Below, in pieces: positions 10,332-19,640 of a DNA stretch of 30,200 nucleotides. Within the stretch, counting starts at the first letter, position 1. Each line of letters starts with the position of its first letter. The translations under genes and the position numbers were made by a program. Origin of the DNA: Sperchopsis tessellata (taxonomy: Eukaryota > Arthropoda > Insecta > Coleoptera > Hydrophilidae); assembly GCA_033557685.1 (NCBI GenBank), contig JAWQRN010000399.1, positions 1-30,200 of the forward strand, in the 5' to 3' direction. The notes beneath the pieces were generated by a model. The model saw nothing but the letters and a program-made list of their open reading frames with translations. It was not told where the DNA came from and made no database searches.

Positions 10332-10387
10332 GAAAAGGTGGTGAGTTTAAAATAATCTCTCTAACTAAACCGGAAGTAAATCCAAAT

Positions 10388-13174
10388 ATGTGGCAGAAGA
10401 ATGGAAACGCAGGTAGATCAGGTGAACCTGGTGTACCTGGTAGAGCAGGGAAAAGAGGAGCTAATTCTCGCTGTAAGAAGTGGTTACTCTGCAAATGGTT
10501 TTTTTATTTTTCTAGGTGGTGTAGTGAGCATTTTTCCTTATTGAAAGTTCCAGATGAAGGGAGATGTTTGAACGGAAATAGAGGTGGCTATGACAATACA
10601 CAATTAAAACAAGATAAACCAGAATCTGCTAAATCTAAATTTGTCAAAAAAGCGCTGATTATAAACATGTACAAAAGTTATATAAGAGAAAATTTAGGAA
10701 ATCCCATCAATCATGACAACTTACTGAATCATTATAAAATGTTGAGCAAAAGTGAGAAAGTACACGAATTTTACGAAACTTTGGAATATGTGAACGAACT
10801 AATGCTGTTAGACGAGTTATACTTTAAAATAAAAGAAAGTATTGATCTCTTACCTTTTTATGAGGTACTACTAAAATCAATTGATGCATATACTAATTAT
10901 AGAAAAGAGCATAACAAGGATTACGATGTGGCTTTAGCATTTTTATATACAGCTGCACTAACCAAAGCTAGTTGTCTGAGGCGTGGCACAGGAAAATATT
11001 TAACTATTGTTACAACATCATATCTTAACATGGTAATTGATACCATAAAAAACATGAAAGAAGTCGAAAGGGCTAAAATTATTAATGAGGAAAGTAAAAT
11101 GGTCAAAGAGTCCATAGAAAGAAAAATTATTGAAGGACATGGTTTTATTGCTAACGAATTTATGCCTTCAATTAATAGCTCTTTTGGTGAGTTTGAAGAA
11201 GCGCCACAAACTTTGCAACAAGAGTTAAATTCTTCACTTACAAAATCAGAAACTAATAAGGAAGAATTGAAAAAAAAAGAGAGCGAAATACAAAGAAACT
11301 TTTTTATCGGATTCATAGCTTCAGCGTTTAGTGTAATTGGTACAGCTCTGGGTGCAATAGCAGGACCGGGTGCAGCTATGGCAAGTGAAATATTCACCTT
11401 GGGTGTATTTGTTGCCAAAGGTGCTAAAAGTGATGTGAATAGAAAACAATACAAATCGACAATATCCAATATAAAAAAACGAACAAGTACTATTAAGACC
11501 GCAATCGAAGATCTAAAGGGTAATAAATTAATAAATCACTTCTTAGATTTTAAAAACCGTGTCACCGATGGTGAAATGTCTAATTATGCAAAGAATATAA
11601 TAACAAGAGCTATTGAAGGTCTTATAGAACGTATTAAAGCTGGAGATTTTGCAAAAGCAAATAGTAAACTGATTACATTAACAGATTATTACAATGAGTG
11701 TGCAAAAGTAACATCAAATACGACTCGTAACGAATCATCAGTTGATGTAGAAGGTGTTAATAACGCCATATCCTTCGTAAAGGTTTTCGCTGAGTGGAAT
11801 ATAGGATATATTGTAGCAGGAAATAATCAATCCACGGACATTACGAAATTAACGAATGCCATGAAAGAATCTGCAAAGGAGATAGAAGATTTAAAACAAC
11901 TTCAAAATGATGTTACATCTACACTGATACCTTTACTAGAAAAAATGGAAACTGATTTATTAAATAACATACGTAATTTAGAGAATAAATCACCTATTGC
12001 CTTAGACATAACACAATGGCGGCTAGAATCTATGCTGGGAAAAGTAATGAATTTTGTGGTCATATTCACTAAAGATTTAAATGTATTTAATACAGTTTTC
12101 GAAAACCTGCAAAGTGGTGTAAAGATAATCACATCAACATATGACCTCATACAGCAATATAAGGAGAAACAAGAATTAGCCCAATTCGTGACAAACTTAG
12201 CCTCAGCAGACGTGAGATTATATAAGATAAATAATGATAATTTGAGAGAAGTTGTAACACAGTTAGACCACATGATATCGGCAAATGTCATCATTGATCA
12301 ATTCGAAAGTTCTGTAGGAGTTTTTAAACAGTTGGTGTTTCCATTTGCTGCACCCTATTTCGAAGAATTGCATCTACCTTCCGACCTTTCAACAAATAGT
12401 AAAAGTACAATAGACGAAATTAAGGTTGTCGCAGTTAAACAAATTACAACATTAAAAAGCAAATTAGATGAGTTCAGCGCTGTAATTAACAATGGCGAAG
12501 ACCCGTTTATCAAAAGAAATTATTTTTATAGTAACTTAACTTCTGCTCATCCATTTTACGAGTGGAACAGAAAGTCATTTAATGCTTCTATAAATAGACT
12601 CTTAGAGGGAAAAGAAATTATTTTGAAATCAGATATACTTAAAGGGGTGAATCTGACTGCCGTTAAGTTCAACAATATACAATTACTTCTTAAATCTGGT
12701 AATGCCTCCGTTCAAACTGCATTAGATTTAAAGTTAAAAAACTTTCAGATTATTTTAAAGCACATGGGATTCTCTTATTATAGATGTGCTGAAAGTTATT
12801 ATCTAATTAATAGTCAGAGTCAAATTATTAGTTATAGTTTTGAAAAGATGTCCAATGGAGAGCCTGTTATGCAGAATAGTGTGTATAGGAAAATGATAAA
12901 TGGGGATTTATTATTAAGCCCTTATGGACTATGGAGCTTTAAACTGTTGAGTGTCACAGGTGTTAAACATTCAATTTTAAGTGAGTTCAAGTCTGGTGTG
13001 GATATACACCTGGAAGGCCAAGGACAGTATGTTAGTTTAGAAGCTAATGTATGTAACAATGATCTGAATCATTACTATGAACAAGTTGATCTGGAATATC
13101 AACTAGATGACGAATTAGTTGAAGACATCATATTTACTAATGAGATCAACTCCAATATAGACATTTATTACTAA
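10388..13174 (+). CDS. Large uncharacterised protein: Gly-X-Y-like start, helical body with hydrophobic hairpin (928 aa, 5' end probably incomplete)
   Basis: This is the only long intact frame in the window. The Gly-rich segment (residues 7-28, NGNAGRSGEPGVPGRAGKRG) is collagen-like and continues upstream of the ATG to a splice acceptor at 10331, so this is probably a terminal exon. Residues 29-50 are rich in Cys, Trp and Phe. The rest is Lys/Glu/Asn-rich and looks largely helical. A charged coiled-coil-like stretch (about 280-303) leads into one long Gly/Ala-rich hydrophobic segment (about 305-346, with GTALGAIAGPGAAMAS), enough for a membrane hairpin. The C-terminal end contains LLSPYGLWSFKL (about 842-853) and an acidic tail. 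I recall similar Gly-rich-plus-helical proteins in insects, without known function. The layout resembles helical pore-forming proteins, but that is inference only. AATAAA lies 340 bases after the stop. Confidence 0.8.
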   Translation: MWQKNGNAGRSGEPGVPGRAGKRGANSRCKKWLLCKWFFYFSRWCSEHFSLLKVPDEGRCLNGNRGGYDNTQLKQDKPESAKSKFVKKALIINMYKSYIRENLGNPINHDNLLNHYKMLSKSEKVHEFYETLEYVNELMLLDELYFKIKESIDLLPFYEVLLKSIDAYTNYRKEHNKDYDVALAFLYTAALTKASCLRRGTGKYLTIVTTSYLNMVIDTIKNMKEVERAKIINEESKMVKESIERKIIEGHGFIANEFMPSINSSFGEFEEAPQTLQQELNSSLTKSETNKEELKKKESEIQRNFFIGFIASAFSVIGTALGAIAGPGAAMASEIFTLGVFVAKGAKSDVNRKQYKSTISNIKKRTSTIKTAIEDLKGNKLINHFLDFKNRVTDGEMSNYAKNIITRAIEGLIERIKAGDFAKANSKLITLTDYYNECAKVTSNTTRNESSVDVEGVNNAISFVKVFAEWNIGYIVAGNNQSTDITKLTNAMKESAKEIEDLKQLQNDVTSTLIPLLEKMETDLLNNIRNLENKSPIALDITQWRLESMLGKVMNFVVIFTKDLNVFNTVFENLQSGVKIITSTYDLIQQYKEKQELAQFVTNLASADVRLYKINNDNLREVVTQLDHMISANVIIDQFESSVGVFKQLVFPFAAPYFEELHLPSDLSTNSKSTIDEIKVVAVKQITTLKSKLDEFSAVINNGEDPFIKRNYFYSNLTSAHPFYEWNRKSFNASINRLLEGKEIILKSDILKGVNLTAVKFNNIQLLLKSGNASVQTALDLKLKNFQIILKHMGFSYYRCAESYYLINSQSQIISYSFEKMSNGEPVMQNSVYRKMINGDLLLSPYGLWSFKLLSVTGVKHSILSEFKSGVDIHLEGQGQYVSLEANVCNNDLNHYYEQVDLEYQLDDELVEDIIFTNEINSNIDIYY

Positions 13175-13189
13175 AGCAATTTAAGTTGT

Positions 13190-13460
13190 TTAATTATAGT
13201 GTTAACAAACCAATGACGGTTTGTTTTTAATTATAATTGAGCTGAAGGTATTTGTGTTGTATAAATAGCAAAACAATGGTACATAGTTCATTTCAGCCGT
13301 ACAAAATTATGTAAACTTTTTATCCAAACCGGAGTTTAGATAATTTTATTCGGCTGAAATGAACTATGTACCATTGTTCTGCTATTTATACCACAAAAAT
13401 ACGTTCAGTTCAATTAGAATTGGAAACAAACGGATATTGGTTGGTTGACAAATAATTAAT
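13190..13460. repeat. Foldback palindrome with two convergent TATA boxes
   Basis: The arms 13190-13317 and 13333-13460 are inverted copies around a 15-nt loop. The 40-bp block starting at TATAAATAG (13260-13299) matches its inverted partner (13390-13351) at 39 of 40 positions, while the outer arms are clearly more diverged. The palindrome begins about 15 bases after the stop codon of the 928-codon gene and precedes AATAAA, so it would lie in the 3' UTR. It may be a foldback MITE; no target duplication was identified. Confidence 0.85.
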
Positions 13461-13513
13461 AATTAAAATACTTACTTATATATAATAATAATAATGAACA
13501 TACAATGTAGAAA

Positions 13514-13519
13514 AATAAA
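13514..13519 (+). terminator. Polyadenylation signal AATAAA
   Basis: First AATAAA on the plus strand after the stop at 13174. Suitable as the poly(A) signal of the 928-codon gene, but a chance match is possible in such AT-rich DNA. Confidence 0.4.
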
Positions 13520-13789
13520 GTTACTTTCCACAAATCATATTTATTTTACCAAACCTAGTATTCCCAAAGAACTAGAATTAGAACTACGAGTATTATTTCA
13601 AAATTTGAAAAGTATTTAACGTAGTTGCGTAGAAATAACGTTGCATGAGGTGTTGAGGTTTTGTTTTTCCTCTAATCGCAAACTGAAGCATATTTAATTG
13701 TCAACTTTGGATGTAACATGCCATCACGATCATTATCAGTTGTCATCCATCCAATCATTTTTATTGGCGCTCTTCAAGGTGTGTTAAAA

Positions 13790-14170
13790 AATCACCATAT
13801 TTTCTGTAAATCGTGAATGGTGAAGAAAATAACCGTTTACTTGAACGCCCTTCCGTTCACAAGCTCAGTGCTCAGAACATATGCTTTCGAGTGACTTTGA
13901 ACAAGGTCCAGGTCCATTTTGGGCCAAAGCTTTTATCATTATTGATATATTAATTGGTACCAATGCTTTCTCATAGTCTACGAGAGCACAGCATAGTAGC
14001 AGTTTCTAGATATTATTTCGCGCACATTATTAATGCGGGCAAATTTGTAAAATTATTTTTATGGATTTCATAAGCCACAGGTGTGAGACTGATTGGTCGG
14101 TAATTTCTAGGTCTTTTTTTATAATTTTTGTGGATTAAAATAATTATTGCATTATTCCAAGATACTGGTG
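13790..14170 (-). mobile_element. RTE-like RT fragment
   Basis: Minus-strand translation gives TPVSWNNAIIILIHK and RNYRPISLTPVAYEI (about 14170-14070), the start of a LINE RT domain. A weak VDYEKA-like stretch follows (about 13985-13960), then heavily decayed sequence. The W-A-I-LIHK plus NYRPIS combination is typical of RTE/R1-type RTs. The catalytic motifs are not recoverable. Confidence 0.55.
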
Positions 14171-14189
14171 TCTGTTTTGTTTATATGCT

Positions 14190-15150
14190 TGCAGTATACA
14201 ATTTACGACAATATGTCAACCATTGTTTTGATGGGTGATTTAAATATCCATTGCGAGAATGAGAACGAACGTGGAGTTGTTCATTTGAGAAATCGTTTAT
14301 CTTCGTACGGCATGTCTTCGGGTAAGCTCCGGACACAGTGCTTTTGTGAGGGAGCCAAGTTGGATTTTTATGAAAGAAAAATACGTGACTTTGGTAATCT
14401 TAGTCGTATGGTCTGTTCACTGATGTCGAGTCTTGGTGGAAAGGGTGGTCGTCGATTTGCCTAGCAGGGTATTACATGAGGTACTTCCTAATAATATTGC
14501 CCCTCTTACTTGTTTGATAAATATGTCGTTTGAGACTGGAATTTAGAGATGTTGCGGTGATTGCATTTGTCGATGGTACCGCGGTTGAGCAAGATCACTG
14601 TGTGGAATTTTTGGGGCTCCAGGTTGACTCTTTAGGTTATTGTTAGGATTTCGTACTTGATATCATTCTATTACGGCCAAGAACATTCTAGGCTTTCATA
14701 TGGTTTCTATTTTTGGGGGTCTTCGGTTCTTTCGGGTAATGTTTTTGCGGGTATTGCGAGCACTGAGTCTTGTAGACCTTACTTTTCCTAGCCCGGTATT
14801 CTTACTTTACCTGGTGTTTACATTTTGGAATTGATTTTTGTTTTCAAGAATAACGAAGGTTTTCGGAAAAGTAATGCCTTCCACTTTTACTATAAGATAT
14901 CCTACTTTTATGGGCTTGAGGCTGTTAATTCATTGCCTCTGTATCTCAAGACGAAGACTAATATTTGCATATTAAATGAAGAAAATCTTGAGAGAACACT
15001 CTGTGTTTAGTTTGAAAGAGATCTTTGATGTGATGTTGACAATGTGACATGTTGTTTTTCTAGTCTTTTCTTGTAATTCATGTTTGATTATGTATTTATT
15101 AAATTATTTTTTTAGTTGGACTAATGAAAATATTATTATTATTTTGTTTC
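14190..15150 (+). mobile_element. LINE remnant: endonuclease piece joined to RT C-terminal end and (ATT)n tail
   Basis: The frame at 14147-14464 contains STIVLMGDLNIH, the GDxN motif of a LINE endonuclease, with LSSYGM after it. The RT core is missing. From about 14590 the C-terminal region appears: VEFLGLQVDSL, YYGQEHSRLSYGFYFWG, and ESCRPYF with VYILE. The open frame 14825-15010 then gives YFYGLEAVNSLPLYLK and ends in a basic stretch. An ATTATTATT tract (15130-15144) closes the element, as in jockey/CR1-like LINEs. A deletion of the RT core is the simplest explanation. Confidence 0.65.
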
Positions 15151-15179
15151 TCATGAGCTTATGTTGGTAATTTGAAGAT

Positions 15180-17460
15180 AAGCAGCGGACATTACTTATC
15201 AGGCTGCTATTTACAGCTATTGTCTATCGTTAGGGGAGGTGTCACTGAGGAAATTTCTGGTTAGTAATCAGGTGTCTAGAACAACTGAATTTGGTATAGA
15301 AATTTGGGTGTGTGTCTCTATGAGTTTGTATTTAACTCCAAACTCCTGGTGTATATGTTTGGCTACCTTGTTTTGTCGAAGTGTATAGTCTGTTGGTGAT
15401 ATTATCGGGCATCCTCCTATTATCCATAGTCCATAGTTTCTGAATGTAAATTATATTTTCTGCATTTATCTGTTGTTACTTTGCTGACTTTTATTTTGGT
15501 TTTCGAGTAATTTCTAGTGTTTACAGTCTGATCTTGAGTTGACATCATAAATCTTTCTGTTTCTGCAAATATTTCCTTTTGTTACCCAAGTATTGGATGT
15601 ATTTCTGTCGATATGTTTCAGTGTAATTTGATATATGTGTTTTCCATGAAGAGTCTTATCTTTCCATCTTTCTATCTTTGCGTCGTTTGTCTTTATTTTG
15701 CTGGTTATATTGTACACTTGGTCATTGAGATGTAGGGGTGTTGCCATAGTATCTAGGTTAATGATAAAATAAAGTCTATTGGTGTCTTTATTATTGTAGA
15801 AATAATCTCGTAGGTTTTTTATTTGTCTATAGTGCATATTTGTTATGTCTATGAAACTTCTTCCTCCTTGTTTTCTTGGTAATCTGAAACTATCTGTATT
15901 TGAATGTATATAGTGTATTCGATATTTATGGCATGATGTCCGTGTGAATATATTTACGGATTCTAGACCTATGTGGCTCCATTTTATAATGCCGAATGAA
16001 TATGTGGGTATATGTACTGCATATGTGTTAATTGCTTTGGTTTTGTTTCGTGCGGATAGTTCACGTTTTAAAATTTGTTTTATTTTCATTTTATATTTAG
16101 CTGTTAATGTGTTTTTTTTGTGTGTGTTTAATTTCAGTATGTTGGTTATATCCTAGATACTTATAGCATTTGCATTCTTCCATGTTTGTTATAATATCTG
16201 TGTTATTTTGTAATATGTGACTTTCTTGTTCTTCGAATTTCCCTTTGATAATACTGCCCATTTTGCATTTCGATATTCCAAATTCACTGTCAGTGTTAAT
16301 ATACATTTTAGCTGATGTGATGTTGCCACGCACAGCTTGAGATCATCCATGTATAGTAGGTGATTGATTTTGTATTTATCTCTTTGTGATATGAGGTTGT
16401 ATCCTTATTTAGTGTCATTGAGTATTTGCGACAGCGGATTGATTGTCATGCAAAACCGTAACGCACTTAGGGAATCTCCTTGAAATATTCCTCTTCTAAT
16501 CTGTATGTTTGGTATTTGCAACGTAGTTTTAGATGTTCGCATGTTGAATGTTGTGGTCCACGTAGTCATACTCTGTTGTAGGAAAGGGATTATTTTGTTG
16601 TCAATTTTGTATAGTATAAGTATTTCTATGAGCCAAGAGTGTAGACGCTATCGAACGCTTTTTTGTAGTCGATGTAAGCAAAGTGTATTGCTCTGTGTTT
16701 GATTTTGACTTGGTGCATTATTTCTGTGTCTACTACTATTTGTTCATTAGAACCTTGTGCATTTTTTTGGAATTCTTATTGTTCGTTGTTTATGATGTTA
16801 TGTTGATCAAGGTGATTATTGATTTTTCTTGTTATGATAGCAGTCAGAAGTTTATACATCGTCGGAAGACATGTTATAGGTTTGTATTTCGCTGGGTTTG
16901 CCGTGTCTTTGTCTTTAACTTATAGGTATGTTATTCCTGTAGTTATGAACTCAGGTGGAGTGTCTGTTCCATCTATATATTTTTGGAATACTGTTGCTAT
17001 TGTCTTGTGGCCTGACATACATTTCTTGTCCAATTATTGTATTATGTTCATCTAGATATAGTTCTTGGTAAAATTATCTAACCACTTTAAGAATTTCATT
17101 TATATCAAACACTCTGTCACCGTTTTCAGATCTGAGGGTTACTATTTGCTTATTCCCAATCATAAGTGGATCAGAATAATTATTACATTGTTTCAAAATG
17201 CTTGTTTTGTTTCTAGACATGACGTATACTGTTTTTCAAGAAATTTATATTTCTCTTGTCCAACTATTGTTAATATACCAACTCAAATGCCGTTCTCTCC
17301 GAATGCTTTTCCACAATTCATAGATTTATTAATAGTGGTGGAGCTCGTATTATATGTTTATATTGGTACGTTCGTCTCCTTATAGTTCTTAGTAGAACTT
17401 TCGAACACCTCCAAGGATTTCCTTTCTATCATCAATTATCTCAACGTATTCAGATGTGTC
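15180..17460 (-). mobile_element. R4/Dong-like LINE, degenerate
   Basis: Read leftward, several frames give a continuous series: EFITTGITYL and NPAKYKPITCLPTMYKLLTAII (about 17000-16850), then the eroded substrate-binding region, then FKEIP-type QGD equivalents (about 16500-16440). Next is HLLYMDDLKL with the YMDD box at 16353-16342. The C-terminal part follows: SEFGISKCKMGSIIKGK, EECKCYKYLGYNQ, INTYAVHIPTYSFGIIKWS, LPRKQGGRSFIDI, and finally KVAKHIHQEFGVKYKLIETHTP near 15340. This combination matches the R4/Dong-type LINEs common in arthropods. The 191-codon frame 16089-15514 is the largest surviving piece. Multiple frameshifts make it inactive; clade by recall. Confidence 0.75.
15514..16089 (-). 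pseudogene. R4/Dong-like LINE C-terminal domain fragment (191 aa)
   Basis: The longest open piece of the minus-strand R4-like element. It begins at the thumb/linker (KQILKRELSARNKTKAINTYAV), passes TYSFGIIKWSHIGLESVNIFTR and the RLPRKQGGRSFIDI-N-H-RQIKNLRDYF block, and ends before the expected C-terminal nuclease-like region, which continues in other frames toward 15200. No catalytic residue of the RT lies in this piece. It is a relic, not a host gene. Confidence 0.7.
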
Positions 17461-18231
17461 ATCGGCTTGAAGAATTAAAAGGTTAGTTTTTAAACACTTG
17501 AATAAGCAAAATGTTGGGAATGTTAGTGTTTACTTCGAAGGATCAATTTGAATTGTAAATATAATGGCACGTATTCTGTCTCGTGTAAAAAGAGGTAAAC
17601 TTCTTGTACGAAAATGCATGGAAATGTGAAATTGATTGTTCAACAGTGTGACCAAAATACGTCGACACAGTGAGCCAGTATATAAGAACTGTTCTGGTTG
17701 AGAATTCAAGATGCACTATTTTCTAGAAGGCCCAGTCGTAATTACCCGGAACACATTTAGATATAAAAACCTCCATTTTCCCTCTGTTACAGCATGGTTT
17801 GTACTTACCCACAGTAAAAACGAGAATATTTGTCCCTTTTAGTCGAAGTTACTCCAAAGAGATATCGGTCCCATTGTTCCTATAACGTTTTGAAGAAACT
17901 ATACTGCAGGTAAGAGGTTTGACGTCACGTGTAAGTAACATTTCGGCAACACAATATGCAGGTGCACAAGGGTGGTTGCCGAAAGATGCCATAAAAAGTG
18001 TATTAACTATATCTTTTAGCAGCATAGAGAGCTGCTGCTATTGAATTCTAGTCTGATCGGTTTTCAAAAATAGGCAAAATGGCTATATCCACACTACTCA
18101 TAAGAAAAGAATATTACAAAAATATTTTTTCGAACAAAAGAATTGCAAACAAAGTGAAAAATAAGCAAGAATACAGAGCTATCTAGTAGTTAAGTGATAA
18201 ATAAGGCGGATAATTATTCATTAAGACTTTA
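17461..18231. other. Intergenic stretch without recognised gene
   Basis: No coding motif found. A TATATAAG stretch at about 17681 could be a promoter of a decayed LTR element, but no LTR borders were found. Confidence 0.4.
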
Positions 18232-18585
18232 TCATGGAAAAGTAGGTAAGTATTCTACATGCTTCTTGAAATTAAGGGTATTCTCCTGACAACAAATATG
18301 ACACATCTCTAAAAAGTTTCTTTTGTATTGATTAGTTTCAACTTCTAGCATATTTATGTTAGTGAAATCCGTGTTGTAAAGGGTATCATTTGTATGTATT
18401 TTAAGTGCACATGCCTGTGGTTTGTGTCTTATGTCAGAGCGATGTAGAGAAACCCTTTTCATGGCCTCCGGTTTTGTCTGGTCTACGGAGCTATGCGGAC
18501 AGTCATTACATTTTATAAGATAAACCATACAATCTGTGATTGTCCGCATAGCTAGGTAGGCCATACAAAACAGAGGGTCAGGCAA
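18232..18585 (-). pseudogene. GIY-YIG endonuclease-type fragment, Penelope-like (117 aa frame)
   Basis: The frame contains MVYLIKCNDCPHSSVDQTK, the position of a GIY-YIG core motif (YLIKC-C with the second motif changed from an expected Y-GQT to SVDQT), followed by VSLHRSDIRHKPQACALKIH and LEVETNQYKRNFLEMCHI. The spacing suits the endonuclease end of a Penelope-like element. No RT lies next to it. A second, inverted and diverged copy lies immediately to the right. Confidence 0.6.
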
Positions 18586-18790
18586 AAGGTTTCTCTACAC
18601 CGCCCTGACTTAAAACACATACCACAGGCAGGTGCACTTAGCATATGTGGAAATTATGCTCTTCACAATATAGATTTCGCTAACATAAGAATCATATAAG
18701 TTTAAACTAATCAATACAAAAACAAAAACCTTTTAGAGATGTATCATATTTGTCGTCAGGAGATAAGTTAATATTCTCTAAATAGTTACA
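18550..18790 (+). pseudogene. Inverted second copy of the GIY-YIG fragment
   Basis: Plus-strand translation over frameshifts gives the same landmarks as the neighbouring minus-strand piece: a Leu-His-Arg-like start, PQAG, AL...CGNYALHNIDFANIR, and EMYHICRQE. At DNA level, for example, CTAATCAATACAAAA and TTTTAGAGATGT recur inverted at about 18690-18745 and about 18305-18345. The two pieces form an imperfect inverted repeat around about 18530. Confidence 0.6.
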
Positions 18791-19640
18791 CAAAATAATG
18801 ATTTTAACATCACAATTGGTTATTAGAGAGTTATGTAACATTTAATAACAAATAATATTGAATTCCACGGTTATTATGTATACAATAATATCTATATATG
18901 GTGTTTCTGGGTGGAAACTGTCTAAAGGCTTTGAAAAGATCCCACGTTTGGTTCACCGTCCTTGCCTATATAAGCATGATGTGTGTCCCTTGTGAACGAA
19001 ACATCAGCATTTTTCAGAGCCTCTACACGGTTTCCAGTCGAAAACACCATTCGTACCAATTAAAATCTTGGAAAGAAAATGATGAATTTAAAAATTGTGA
19101 AAATATGAAATATGTAATTGTTAAATATTTGAAATTTAATTAAGAAATTTATCCACTGAAATGTTAAACTGTTTTTCAGTATTTAAAAATATCGTATAAG
19201 GGTGTATTGAGCCATTGCTTACTATTCTTATCTTATCAAATATTTGGACCAAACTTATTTACGGTTTCTTAAATTGATTTAATCGTTAATATAATTTAAC
19301 AAAATCTTTATTGTTTTTCTATATACATAGTAGAAGGGTTGTACCTTGGAACACTTGCTCTAAAAATTTAACCCCTCTAGCGGTAACTCTAAGAATTACA
19401 TATTATGGTGGTAACCCTGTCCTCAGTTTCTTCATGAAGCCATTTTAGTTTCACTTATTTGTTAAAGCGTCAGTATTCAGTTTACTTTTGTGCTATCTTG
19501 AAATAAAAAATTAGCTGTCGTTTCCGGAACGTATAAAAACAAAGTAAACATGATTATCAAGTATTGTCGCAGCGTTGTTGAGTAAGTAATCTATGCAATA
19601 AATTATTAAAAAAACAGATATTATATTGGTTAGTAAATTT
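18791..19640. other. Stretch without a firm gene; possible short hAT C-terminal echo
   Basis: The plus frame at 18898-19143 contains VPCERNISIFQSLYT, faintly like the CERxxS-F-xxIHT motif of hAT transposase dimerisation domains, but nothing around it supports this. The remainder is AT-rich and featureless to me. Confidence 0.3.

Noticed and set aside
10473..10515. 43-nt GT-AG mini-intron within the 928-codon frame
   Set aside because: Signals look good (GTAAGA and a T-rich acceptor), but splicing would shift the frame and reach a stop within about ten codons, while the unspliced frame is open to 13174.
10921..12294. Minus-strand open frames of 182 and 130 codons
   Set aside because: They are antisense shadows of the 928-codon gene, with no recognisable motif.
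13190..13460. Parvovirus-type terminal hairpin
   Set aside because: The arms are AT-rich, lack the nested T-shaped hairpins of such termini, and no viral replicase or capsid frame is adjacent.
14430..14464. Gly-rich GGKGGRR peptide as a missing upstream exon of the Gly-rich gene
   Set aside because: It lies downstream of the gene, inside a LINE remnant, and has only one such run.
17675..17690. TATATAAG promoter of an LTR element
   Set aside because: No LTR pair, primer site or polyprotein nearby; TATA-like strings are frequent in this AT-rich DNA.
18898..19143. hAT dimerisation-domain relic (CERNISIF motif)
   Set aside because: Only about ten residues match and no neighbouring frame continues the family.
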